From Acanthochlamys bracteata (lineage: Eukaryota > Streptophyta > Magnoliopsida > Pandanales > Velloziaceae): 64,000 nt of DNA. This document shows, in pieces, positions 1-12,551 of the stretch (positions are counted from its first letter, which is position 1; every line of letters starts with the position of its first letter). The position numbers were made by a program, and so were the translations under genes. Under the pieces are notes generated by a model, which did no database searches, was not told where the DNA came from, and saw only the letters and a program-made list of their open reading frames with translations. The DNA is taken from assembly GCA_019914995.1 (NCBI GenBank), contig CM034140.1, positions 6,262,001 through 6,326,000 of the forward strand. Reading direction: 5' to 3'.

Positions 1-161
1 GTTACCATGAAACTTATATGACTGTTGGCATGGCATAGAGAGAGATTTTTGTACATAACAGTAGAAATCAAGAAAACCACAAGAAAGAAAAAGAAAATTG
101 AAGTGAGAAAAAGCAACCACCACAACAATTACTATAATCCTCAAAACACTCGATACATTAC

Positions 162-3100
162 CTTATTTCCAGAAGTTGCAGGAAATAGCTCCAGCAAGTG
201 CTTGGAGAATGTACTGAAAAGACGTAAACATTGACCAAGTAAAAGTATGATTCAGAAATATTAAAAAGAAAGCCTTGTTTGGCAGGTGCCATGTACATAT
301 GACAGATACAGAAAAAATAACAGTAGAGTGTGAGGCAAAAGAAAACAATCTGGTCAAGACTTTTACATCAGCAATATCCAATCCAGTTATCAATACCTTT
401 AAAGTTAACAAGTAGACAATCCAGTACTAGTTACGGTAGTAATTCAAGTAACGCTTGATACTCCAAGAAACATAGATTTACATTATTCGGTTCACCGGAA
501 AGTAACAGCTTCACATAAGAATCCTTTTATTTCTAGAAAAGCTTATGTTGCAACTACAAGGACATTTAACATGTGGCCACCATAATGCACCACGAATGCC
601 AACTAAAAGGACCCCCTTCTGCATTCATAATCACCATCTTACATGGAATAAGAATCCAATCCTAGGATTCTACTATAAACTCATAAAGTGCATACAATTT
701 GCATATGTCTTAGCCCCCATAATAACAACGGTAAGCTTTATAAGTTTTATATAAGTTATCAACGTTATGATGATGGTGGACCTTAACCCGATCATATGAG
801 CTTTGTTCCATTGTGTAGATCTTATGTTTCAAATCAAATTCAGTGATCATCCTTCCAAGATGAGGAGTACAAAATCCAGTTGGGAGAACAATTTATTTGC
901 TTTGATCAAGTAGAATGGGATGCCAATCAATAAAGTACTTCATTTAAAGGATATTTTGTCTACATATAACATGGAGACAAGCACATTCATTAAGAAAATC
1001 AAATCTCAAGAAGCTTGCAAAGATTTACAAGCTTAAATTTTTTTATTTTTATTTTTTAATCAGAAGATAACTGAAAGGAGCACATTGAATCATATTTTGA
1101 GAAAAATGAGAACATGACTTACAAAGTACAAAAGATCAGCCTTCTACTCCTGTAATGAAAACAAGAATTCTTCTAGCAGAAATGATGTACTATGTGCCAA
1201 GTAGCATATGAATGTCTATATATTCGCATGCCAATTGTTATTAACAATCCTAAAACCAGACCATAAATTATGTTATTAATAGTCCAATAAAATGCACTAC
1301 AATTTTATAATATTGTCAATATCAGGTATCCCGTCCAACAAAGAATTCCATTATCTCACATGTCAATTAGTTGATACTGCATTCATACTATAAAGTCATT
1401 TGAAGTAGCTCTTATGAGAGAGACAGCGAGAGATAACTAGAGCCTATAAATGTATCAGTATAAATCACCTTAACAGCTGAACATCTTCATTACTCAGCAA
1501 CGTCGAAATCAAAGATGCTGCATAAGACGATAAAGAACCTGCACATATAATGCGTTTAGAGATGAAAGGATTAGGATTATTAATAATCTGTATGAAAATA
1601 CCTAGGTTTTCACAAATTTGGGCAGACTTTGACCCATCATAAGTTGCAGGACTTGACTTAGGCATCTCCGCAATCATGTGGTGTTGAAACCTTTTGAGAA
1701 ACAGGTTTTTTTCCTCTTCTGTTGGTTATAATAAGGGAATTCAGAAGGAATAGTAAATCGAAGAACCCATAGCTTGAATAAGAAGCAAATAAGTATAAGA
1801 TGAATAAAGATGATACCTTCGCATATATTAGGAATAAAACAGTGCAGGTTTGCTATGATCTTAACCAAGCACAAAGTCCTGTGCTGGGCGTAAGTTACAG
1901 CTGGTAGGCCATAGAAAGAACTAGAACATATTGGGTGTGTTTCATTTAGAAGAGCGGGAGATGAAGGAAGATTCTGGTAGTCATCATGACAATATTTAAA
2001 TGCTAACCCAGCAGCTGTAAATGGATCATACTCAAGATTAGCATCTTCTTCTGCATCTGGGACATTCATAGAGCACCAACAGGACATAAATTGATCATGA
2101 GGCACTCCAAAAATTTCAGTAAGAGCTGGAATCTGCTAAAAAGATTATAAAACACCACAAGATAATAAAAACTTTTATCCTTAAACATATAACATTCTGG
2201 AAGACTCCAGTTAGACTTAGGTATAAGAGAGATTCCTCACAGCATTGATCATAAAAAAGGATCTGAAATTCGAATCATCTGAGAATATGTCAGCTAGACG
2301 CAGTGCATTAAGAAGTACCAGCCCCCTTGGGTTACGTTTGCTGCAAGAATTACCCTCTTCTTTGACTCTATTTTTGAAATATGATTTCAACTGATCCAGA
2401 ATCTAGAAATAGGACATTGAGAAAGTAAACAAAGTTAACACCACAAAGCAGCTCAATGTTAACCATTCATCTTCTACCAGTAAAAACTGACCTCCAATGC
2501 AACAGATTTTGCCATGTCCATGCTCTCTGATGAACCAGCAACCTCATCTAAGTACGAAATACTTTCTTCTTCGCAAAGCTGCAGCAACTGCAGTAAGACA
2601 ATGGTGTAGTAGGCTAAACAACACGGTCATATAGCAATCATGCAACTCTATGGGAACAAAGTTGAGAAACGATCCATAGTCGCTTAGAAAAGTTACGGTT
2701 AAACTTAGAATATCTACTTAGTAATCAACAACTAGTGTCCGAACATACAATGGAGAGAACTTTTCCTTTCAGCCGTGATATACCAATCACAATGTCAGCA
2801 GACTCCTTAAAGCGAATGGGACTGTTAAGTTTAAGAATTGCACTAGCAAGTAAAAGAATCCCGCCGTTTCTGTGCATTTCCTACACAATTATGTAAGTTA
2901 TCAGAACATTGAGAAAAATAAATAAGATTGCACAATGACGACCATTTTAACTATTGAGAATTAAATGAGCTACTAGGTAGAGCTTACGACCTTCATATTG
3001 GGATACATCAAGTGGAACCAAAATTTGGGATGAATTTATTGTTCTTCGTGGACCAAGAATTGGGATGAATATAATGTATTTTCTTTCCAAAACATCAAGC

Positions 3101-6100
3101 CCGCGCTCATTGATAAACTCATCAGGACATAGAACGCACCTTATTTTTGAGAAGGCGATCTCTAAACAACTTTTGCTGACACAAGAACATAAGATATTGC
3201 ACTGATGCCTCACATTGCTGGATAATGTAGTGGATCTTCCCTTCCGTAATGGTAAGACCATTTCTTTTGCAATGATCATCAGCATCCACCATTAATAATA
3301 TGAAATGCAAGAACTTTATGTCCACATGCACTGCATCGAAAGCAACATCCATAAAGATATCAACCTGAAAAAGAGGTTTCATATAGTCATGCAGATTATA
3401 GCATAAATAGCAAATTGAAACCCGAACATAGGTGAACAAGTGATACAATTTTCATTTAACTCAATCTCAATACAAAATTAAATAAAGCATAAAATAAAAG
3501 ATAGAATTCTATCCTAGCACTCTTTAACTTCAACCAGTTCTAGCTAGCATTTTAGGGCACCTTTTTTTCTGCTGTTTCACAGAAACACCACAAAATGAAA
3601 CAGGCAGGAGGCAGAAACCATCTCTCCCTTTCACTCTCTTTACCCCACAGGTGTCCTCTAGGAGAAACATCTCTTCAAGAAAATACCCAAACATATGGCA
3701 TCTCATTTAAGCATGCACTATTCCATAACCCCAACCCCTAGTGTGTAGGCATGCCATTTGCATTGAGTAACTGCTCTTTTAACAATCATAATCAGTCCAC
3801 AGCCTGAATTGCCATAAAACTCCCAAGGATGAAAGCTAAGTCTCTTGCACAGCATCTCAATACCAGTAATCACAAGTTCTTTAGGGAAAAATTTAGATTA
3901 AAAAGGATGTGAAAAATCTCACAGAACTGAAAAAATGAAGGAAAGAAGTCACATGTTTATATGCTCTCTTCAGAAGATTATATTTTCATAAACTAATGGA
4001 CCATCACAACAATGTTCAGAGAATTTACGGCTCAAGTCCACAGATAGATATTTACAGTGTTAACATGGTGTTAGAATAAAATCAATGGTTTACCTGAAAA
4101 TCTTACATGTCTATCATGTCCGTCTTAGTGTAAGAGCTATGACTCTTTCCATTTATTGACCTTGTAATGAAAGACCAGAAAAGTAGGTTGCATTTTAGAA
4201 ATTATGGATTTGGTTTGTGAGTATTTCAAATAGTTTCAATCAGGTACATATTATAACTTGATGTCAGTAAGTATTACAAAGAACACCTGGTGGAGTTGCA
4301 TGTACATTATTTTTAATCACACCAGTAAAATTGCATGATGCGGTCGCACACACTTGGTACAGTTCAAGTGCACAAGGCAAACCGGTCACTTAGAAGGAGA
4401 AAGCACTGCATTTTTCCAACAAATCATCATGCTTACAAGTTAAAAATAAGAGAGTTTTAAGTGGTCCAGTACCTTGGGGTGAGCAAGGAGAACATGCACA
4501 ATATCATGCCATTGAGAGGAAATGTATCCTGATATTAGGTGAAGAGAACAAGCGACCAGTGCTGCATGTAAAACAGGTAGAGAAGTTCCACGGCTATAAT
4601 CCTATGTCATCAAACCAAATTCAGAAGAACAATTATTAGATGATGCATAGCAGCTGCCCACTTAGTGGGATGAGGCGTGAGTCATATTTTGTTGTTATTG
4701 TTTAAACACAAAATACATAGCAAATTCACAAAACACTATACCTTCTGGTAGCATCCAAGCAAAATTATAGAGTAGAATACCAAATCCAGTACTTGCTCAG
4801 ATACTTTGACCTCATCAAGTAATATCTGCAAAATAACTGTCATTCAACCAAATGTTTTTCAACTTCAAATAATAGTTGTGGAATTCGCAGAATTTACATA
4901 AACTTTGCACTATTAGCTGTAAACAAAAACCAGATATTTTGTATTTTGATTGATTCGAGAAAACAAATTACTGCAGAACTTTATGACCTGTTCATAATTT
5001 TCTTTTCACCAATTACATTACAGCAATGGGATTCTTCAATTTTGAAACTAGAAATCTTAGAATTTAACTTTTGTGTGTTTGTGTGGATGGTCAATGGGTG
5101 GGTGCGCGTGTTGGTGCATGCATGCATGTCAAATTAGTAAATACAAATCCAATTACAAAAGGCAGGATTTCTATGCTCAAGCAAATCAACAATCAGAAAG
5201 AGCAACTGAGAAACAAATATTAATTTTAAATAAGTTTTTTTTTTCAAGAAAAACAAAAGAAGAAAGTTTCTCACACTGGTTTCAGAACTTGTCTAGTAAG
5301 ATCTCTAATAACTCAATTTCTTGTTCTCCATTTTCTTTGCAAAGCTTCTAAGTTTGTTAGTTTTTTAAGAGGCAACTAGCAACATTGTGAAATTTGCATA
5401 GGGTGCTATTATATAAACAAGAAAAGCACTGCACTGGATGGAAACTAAGCAACTTACATTATGATGCACACACATCATTCTGAAAGCTAGTCCAGCTATC
5501 TAAAATCTTCAATAATTGTTTTATACTTATTTTCCATACCTAAATCACATCCATTAAACATGACGCAGTTATGCTTAACTCATGCAAGAGAACTTACAAT
5601 ACGAGTATGCACACGGAAAGAAACCACTTAACTTTTTTCTCTGCCTTAAATCTAAGTTGTGCCACTTCGCATCAAATGGTAGCAACTTCTTTCACCAACT
5701 TATGATTCTATACAAGTCCCGCAATAAACATGCAAGTAGAACTCATATCTCACATGGGTTGATTATTTATGAAACATATCTGCCTCTTAAGTGAGTCAAA
5801 AATATTATATAATTCAGTTAGAAATATTTATCAATTCAGAGGGCTGAAGATTCTTTTCATACTTAAATGACAACTCCATCAGAGGTCAGCACAAGACATA
5901 GGTTGGGGAGTGATATCACCATAAGACTTTTCTTTAAATTCCTTCTTAAACCATGCCAGATTACACTTCATGCAAAATGGCAACCATCGAATGGAAGCCC
6001 TATCATTGTGAAACAAGCTACATAGTGGTAGGTTATTTCATGATGCGACTTGTTTTAGGAATAAATTTATCAAAAGATCATATAAATCATAATTTATTAG

Positions 6101-6719
6101 GGCCAATAAGAAACTATGTAAGCAGGAATTACTATTTGCAAATCCAACAATCTAAACAAACATATTGACAAAGTGACAAGTAACTGATGATATTAAAATA
6201 TTACGGCAAACAACAGGTATCATCTTTATACCATTCAAAATCAATAGCCTAATGCCCAAAGACAATGATGACAAACTACTTCATTTCAAACTAACTATAA
6301 AGCATAATAAAAAGGCAGACGTAAACCATATAGGTTGCATTTCTTTCTGAAATAGATCAAGGAAACTGCAACCTGCTCGAGTCTAGTATGCCGAGATGCT
6401 AGGTCACATAAGGAGTGGAGAAGACGGAAACCACGAAGCAAATGGGCCAGGCACACATCATGCTCTCCAGATAAAAGTACTGCAATAAGGTGCAGAGGGA
6501 GAAATGTCGCAAGCCTTTCCATGTCAATCTGAAAATAGAGCATGTCATGAAAATTTAAGAAAAACAAAAAAGAATAGGAAAAAAATTGACTACCTGAAAT
6601 GAGCTCCCATTTTCATGATTAACTTGAATTGCAAAATTTTCTGAGTCTTTTAATAACTTGATCAACTCTCTAGAAGAAAGTCCATGCAACTCTTCAACTG
6701 CTGACTTAACGTCAGTCTT
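162..6719 (-). CDS. NDX: Nodulin homeobox protein NDX, partial (N-terminal and middle part)
   Basis: NDX is a plant nuclear protein with an atypical homeobox. In Arabidopsis it binds single-stranded DNA of the R-loop at the FLC antisense promoter and works with Polycomb RING1 proteins. Thirteen exons join in phase: 6594-6719, 6373-6528, 4742-4825, 4473-4601, 3140-3364, 2749-2880, 2492-2587, 2241-2402, 1817-2132, 1602-1718, 1469-1538 and, less surely, 162-213 (about 555 codons in total). Family-specific stretches are easy to see: [87 protein letters not shown] and NEDVQLLR. The homeobox and C-terminus must lie beyond base 1. The exon with the start codon was not found: the exon at 6719 begins in phase 0 with Lys and has no Met, so at least one 5' exon is missing. 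The assignment is by recalled family sequence, not by search. Confidence 0.88.
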
Positions 6720-9420
6720 CTGCCAACGTGAGATCAATCAGCATTTTTTTGATGAAAAACAATGACAACAACAACATTAGAAGCCAGAGAAAAGACTTTT
6801 ACCTAGCCAGCTCATAATAGTTATTTGTAGCAGACTGCACATGCTATGACATTACATTTACAGGTTTTTATAGTGTATTCATATGTATTATATTTACTTA
6901 GACATATCCTTACTTCTTGTTTGGCTACTTAGGCCATGTTTGGGATAGCTGAAAAAGTAGAGCTTTTCGAAAAAAAAAATCAGCTTTAGAAAAAAAAAAT
7001 TACGATTTTTGAAGAAAAGAGCTAGCTAGTACGCACAATTAATCACATGACATACAATTTACCTATGTCTTCCAAATTTTACAAAAACACTTTCGACAGC
7101 ACTGTGCATGACTTTTTTTGGGCTTAAAAAGCCAAGAGCCACCCAAAAAAGCCATGCCAAACATTGCCTTATTATAACAAACATGTATATTTGAATTATT
7201 TTTGTGCACACTACATACATAGAATAAAAAAAATAGCTTTGTGGTGATAAGAAACAAAAAGAACTGATACAATCCGGTGATTGGCTTCTCAAAAGTCTAT
7301 AAGCAAAAGCATAATCCATGGTCTAACAGAGTTGGCACATCCAGTGCGTCCAACTACACATTACATATTTGATTCAGTGAGTGCAAAACAATCCACATAT
7401 AATAACCTAAATCTGAGTAGGCATTTACAGCAGAAAAGCAAATTTTGGAAATTTTGGACAAACAAAGGAAACATTGGCACTTGCCCAATAAACACCATAC
7501 TTGTTGAATTACACTACAAGGTCTCATCTATGGGTGTGGACCTATACTAGACAAGGGTGATCTCCCGTTTGTGCACAAACCTTTGAAGGCCACCCGTCCA
7601 AGAAGTATATATGTGCGAAACTACATGTTATAGGTTTTAATGCATTACATTTTGAGAAATCATTGCTGGAATTCTACATGTAAACATGAAAATTCTACTA
7701 TATATTATTAAAAATCTTAGTGCTGCTAAAAAATGAAGTCCAAAAGTAAAAATTTTGAATTGCCTAAATTATTTTAACTAATTATAGAACTTAATAGTAA
7801 AATACTAAAAACAATAGAATTTCATATTCATAAAAAATATTGGTTCAAAAAGTCTTAAAAGAATAAAAATTCTGAATCTTTCAAATCATGTATCTTATAA
7901 TCATATTGCGGAAACAACTCTTACATGAAAACTAAACAAAAGAAAAGGAATATGCAAGATAGAACCCTTATAAGAAGGACGCATAAATTATCTTTGCTAA
8001 TTACTAAGATGTTTCAATATTAAACTCTTATAAAATCATAAATTTGTATTTGTAGAAATTCATTTCAGTTTAGAAAATTTGAAAGACAATAGCACTTCCT
8101 AATTACAAATTCGGAACCTTATGATCATATTAGAAAAAAGAACTCCAAACGAAAGAGTTAAATGGGATAATGATAAGCAGAAGAAAACACGTACTATTGG
8201 ATCTGAGAGTGACAGATCAAACAAGAAATCCACTACCAATTTCTCCAAGAAAACACTAAACTTCCCTACTACAGAAAATAAATAATTCTCTATATGCTAT
8301 TAGCAACAATGGTGCATCTATAAGTGCTTTATTTAAAGCCCATCAATAGCTTAATCTTTTCGTATCAGGCAATAATTTTGTATTAGTACATGAATATGGG
8401 CCCGATTTAGGAAATTGAACAAGGTTTTCATATAGAACTCCTTCATTTTATAACTATAGTGAACAACCTTTTTATATGATTTTCTGGTCCAAATTTTGTT
8501 ACATGTTAACAAATTGAAAGATCACGATATGAAAATACAATCAACAACATAATTTTTATGGTTCACTTATATAAATTAATTTTTCATTGTCTTTAGCCAA
8601 TGCCACCATTAATTAGAACTCAAAGCACAAGTTAGATCAAAATTATCAAAATTGCAATTGAAAGAGTATATTAGCATGCAAAAATCTGATGGTGCGGCAA
8701 CATCAAGAAATGCTACAATCGTACAAGAATATGGCACTAAAGCATTAGACACCGAAACCAAAAAGGGCAGTGCCATGCATCATGACGACAAGCATCATGA
8801 TTCAAATCATCGTTAAAGTGGCGCATATGATTGGTGGGTGTTTAGAATCAAAGTTGGTTGTTTTAAATTCAAATTCAAAAGAAACAGTAATACTAACGCA
8901 GATCAATAATAATAGCTTCGAATCATAATAGTTTCGCTTATAATAAATATATTTCCGCATCAAAAATTACCAAGTCTTTAAAGAACCAGTGCAGACCACA
9001 GCATTTGCAAAAGAAAATAACAAATAACACATTCAGGTAATTGATAGAAAAGTGAACTCTCATTAAAAACTAGCAAGTGAACTCTGAACTACAGAACTAG
9101 ATACCACTACTAAAAACAATAACTGTTAAAAAATGCTAGAGAAGTCAAAAAAAAAAATAATTCAAGAGACGAACTTGAGATGCCTAGAAATTACATGACC
9201 TAAGAGAAAAACAATGAAATGGTAAAATTGAAACAAAGTTCACACAAGATTCAACAGCTTTTTCTAGTAGAGAAGAGCAGCAACCTAAAAGGAAAAAGAA
9301 AAACTCCCGTTGGTGTTGATCTTGTTACATTAAGACGAGTTTGGAAAGAAAATACTCCCCGTCATTCTACTATAATTCGATACTTAAAGGTTCCAATACC
9401 ACAAACGTTGAAGAAGAAGA
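6720..9420 (-). other. Large 5' intron of NDX, AT-rich
   Basis: This stretch lies between the first recognised NDX coding exon and a GC-richer block at 9421-9540. It is AT-rich, has no supported exon, and carries a MITE at 6929-7171. The missing NDX start exon should be here or just upstream. I looked for a short exon with ATG ending in phase 0 before a GT and could not single one out. Confidence 0.5.
6929..7171. mobile_element. MITE in NDX intron (about 243 bp)
   Basis: The ends are imperfect inverted repeats: TTAGGCCATGTTTGG on the left and TAAGGCAATGTTTGG when the right end is read on the other strand. The interior is AT-rich and non-coding. Similar 'GCCATGTTTGGGA' type ends are common in plant miniature elements. 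I could not define a target duplication with confidence, so the superfamily is open. Confidence 0.6.
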
Positions 9421-9540
9421 AGAAAGAACCTTCATCGCCGACGGTGATGAGATGGCGTTCGGAAGCCGGTCCGGTGCCCTCACTCGAACTCCAACAGAGG
9501 GGTTCGACTCAAATTTTGGCACGCGTGCATTTAACTTGAG
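9421..9540 (-). promoter_or_regulatory. Candidate 5' UTR exon / promoter-proximal block of NDX
   Basis: This block is clearly richer in G and C than its surroundings and contains several CG dinucleotides, as plant transcription start regions often do. On the minus strand an ATG near 9450 opens a short frame, but that frame does not join the phase-0 exon at 6719 through a good donor. The block is therefore more likely untranslated leader than coding. The inference rests on position and composition only. Confidence 0.35.
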
Positions 9541-10838
9541 AACATTAAGGACGTATTTTAATTAAAAGTATATATTTACTAAAAGCAAATTTTAATAAAA
9601 ATAAATTTAATATTTACTGTTAATTTAATAAACATAAAAATAAAAATAATAAAATGATTACTGAAATAAATAATCATAGTAAATTTTGAAAAAAAAAGAA
9701 AAATTTGAAAAAAAAAAAGCAGTGATCGAAGTCGGGGGCTGAACTGAATCATTAAATAAAGTAAAATTTAAAATAAAAAAAAACTAATTTAGAAAATTTG
9801 TTTAGTATATATAATATAATGTATTTAGATAGTTTTTAAATTTGAATATTATAAGCATTTTGAAAAATAAAAAATTAAAATACAAATAAAAAAGAAATTA
9901 AAACGCATTCTTAAACGGGCACGATTTTCACGTGAGCAATAGTTAAGTTAAACATTTTCTTTTTTAAGTACCTATACAAACTTTTTATTAATAATCTCAT
10001 AAAAACAACTACAATTTCCCGTACATTACCGTTCAAAGCTTCAATGCCCGTTTGTGAAAATGCAATTTAATTAATTAAACAGTTTATATATTTCAAAATA
10101 AGCAACTCATTTATAAAAACAATAATAATATTTGTAATTAATAATTTTGTAAATTTTTTTATACAAATTAAATTCTTTTCCTTCTATATATATATATATA
10201 TAATAACTAAAATATTTTTATAATAAACATTTTCTATTAAGTGTTTTTTTTTTAACTAAAAGTTTCAAAAGAGCGTTCCCAAACATGACCTAAGTTAATA
10301 AAATAGTTCCAGGATAGTTACATGGTCTATTTACATCGTAAGTGCGTGTGCATTTCTTAAAACCGACAAGGGAACAACGTATATCCTTGGGTAGGAACAA
10401 GCACTAAGGATTATTAAAAAAAAAAAAAATTCGAAAAAAAAATATTAAAATTTTTTTTTAAAAATAATTTTTTTTTTTACTTAAAAAAATAATAAAAATA
10501 ATTTTAAAAAATTTATATTTTTAAAATATTTTATAAAATATTTTTAAAATTTTATTAAAAAATATAAAATGAAAAGTTGAAAAAAAAAACTTTCTCAAAC
10601 ATGCCCTAAATCTCTTGATTCGGATAGCTCTACATTAACAAACAACCAAAACTAAGAATATCTCATAAAAAATCTCCCTTAAACTATTCACTTCAGAACG
10701 TTGAATAGAGAGATATTACACAAACATTCTGCTTCTGCTACACCACCCAATGCCTACCTATTCCAATCTGCTTATACACAAAACGAATACATATACAGTG
10801 AATGAAGTCACAAGTTTAAGCTGCTTGTAGTTGTGAAG
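9541..10838. other. Intergenic AT-rich region between NDX and p31comet
   Basis: No gene was seen. The region holds poly-A/poly-T-rich sequence, a short TA run near 10186-10202, and arms around 9900 (AACGCATTCTTAAAC) and 10285 (inverted, AACGCTCTTTTGAAAC) that look like ends of another degenerate MITE. The very AT-rich stretch 10400-10590 resembles the interiors of the other miniature elements in the window. Confidence 0.5.
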
Positions 10839-12516
10839 TCAGCATTCCGAAAGTGGTGATCTTGTAGCTAACCCCTTGATTGTATGTCTGCATTGGAACC
10901 TATAGATAGAAACCAAATGATTAAGCATTAACTAGCAAAGAGAGATAGGAAAATCAACAAATCTTATCAGGTTAAAAATGATTAGTTAACTAACTCTACT
11001 TTTGATTCACTAGAAAGTGCATAGGAAAAGAAAAACTTATTCTTTATTGTGCTGCAGTTTTATTCGGGGAAAAGCTAGGATGGTATGCTCTTATACAGAA
11101 GAATCTCTAAGATTCGACTAAATATAAAAATATGTTTCGTTGCAATTGCTTTCATGCAAAAGTCATCTAGTAATGTTAGTAGATATTAGATGTAGGAGCC
11201 GCGTCATCTGGACTACTTAGAGGTGACAATCAACTCAGACACCTGCTTGTGTTCAAATAGAGTGCAAGATCAAAGAAACTTGTGTCGGTTTTATTCCAAA
11301 TCTTCACCAAGTACAAGAACCCCTTGCAGCTACGTTTAGATCCTGACTGAACCTCAAGACTTGAGATGCTATATCACGGGTAAGGCCTTAGTCCAATTTC
11401 ATGAAAATCCAAGCAGCAGCATATGATTTCTTGATCATCAGCTGAGATGGGATATAAAACAGTGGCATCTGCCACTTGCGAGACCTAATGGCTGCAATAC
11501 TTATTAGAAAATGGGTTGGCACTAGCAGAAAGAATATGATAGGATTTTAGGTCCAACTGCACCTCTGACTCGGTTAGTAATTTCCAACTCATTGGAGAGA
11601 GTCTGCATCTCCTTATTCTTGGTTAAGACTTCAATACTTTCTTCATTGATTCCAGAAAGAAGACTAGCAAATTTGTAGAAGGCTCAATAACATTTTCAAA
11701 GTCCTGCTACAGCTAGACCTGTCTAATTAATAATCAATTTAACCTCCACAATCTCCTTTTATAAATAACACATAAGTTTAGTATCTTTAGAACTCCTACT
11801 ACAACTGGGACTTAAAAATTCCACTCTATATATATGTACATCATATAATCTATCAAATATAATTTTACATTAATTAGATCCTTACTTAAATATATAACAT
11901 ACCTTCAACTCCAATATCTTGCATTCCACCCGTCTCAAAAGTAACTGTGTCTTAAAGGTTAAGCTATAAGCTGAGTCTGAAAACTGAACGTGACTAACCA
12001 CCCAAATAAATATACCTAGCAGATCAAAAGTTGTTAGTGCTTTGATGGTGTCCGCATGTGATGCCTTCGTGACAATCTCCCACCTACTACAGTATGATAC
12101 CAACTAAGGAGCCAAAACATTATCGAGTTGTGTAATTCAAGAAACTCATATTCTTGGAGTCAATAAGTGGATCCTTATGGTTATCCGACTGATTACTTCT
12201 CAGTTTTTTGTTGCTTTCTTGTTCTTTTCTCCTTGGTCATCGCAGTTCCTGTGACTCTAATCGTTGCTGCCCTCTTTTTTGTTGTTGTCCTGCTTCCAAC
12301 TCTGGTATTGATGATTTGCTTGCTAGTCTGTCACCATTCTCTTCACTACACTTACGGTTGTAGACAACAGAACTACTTACGAGTCACTCGAATTCAGCTG
12401 CCCATATGTTTGGCTTGGCTCGAGCTTGACTCATTTACTAATGAACCATGCTCAAGTTTGACCTCTTATGAGTCCAGCTCAAGCTTTAGGCTGTTCGAGC
12501 TTGAATTTTTAAATAT

Positions 12517-12551
<35 letters not shown>

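Noticed and set aside
2947..3285. 112-codon minus-strand frame overlapping an NDX exon
   Set aside because: It runs in another frame through the donor at 3139 and into the intron; the true exon is 3140-3364.
9219..9565. Plus-strand frames of 106 and 74 codons opposite the NDX 5' region
   Set aside because: Lys/Pro-rich and low complexity, no family, overlapping each other; more likely the antisense of the NDX leader block.
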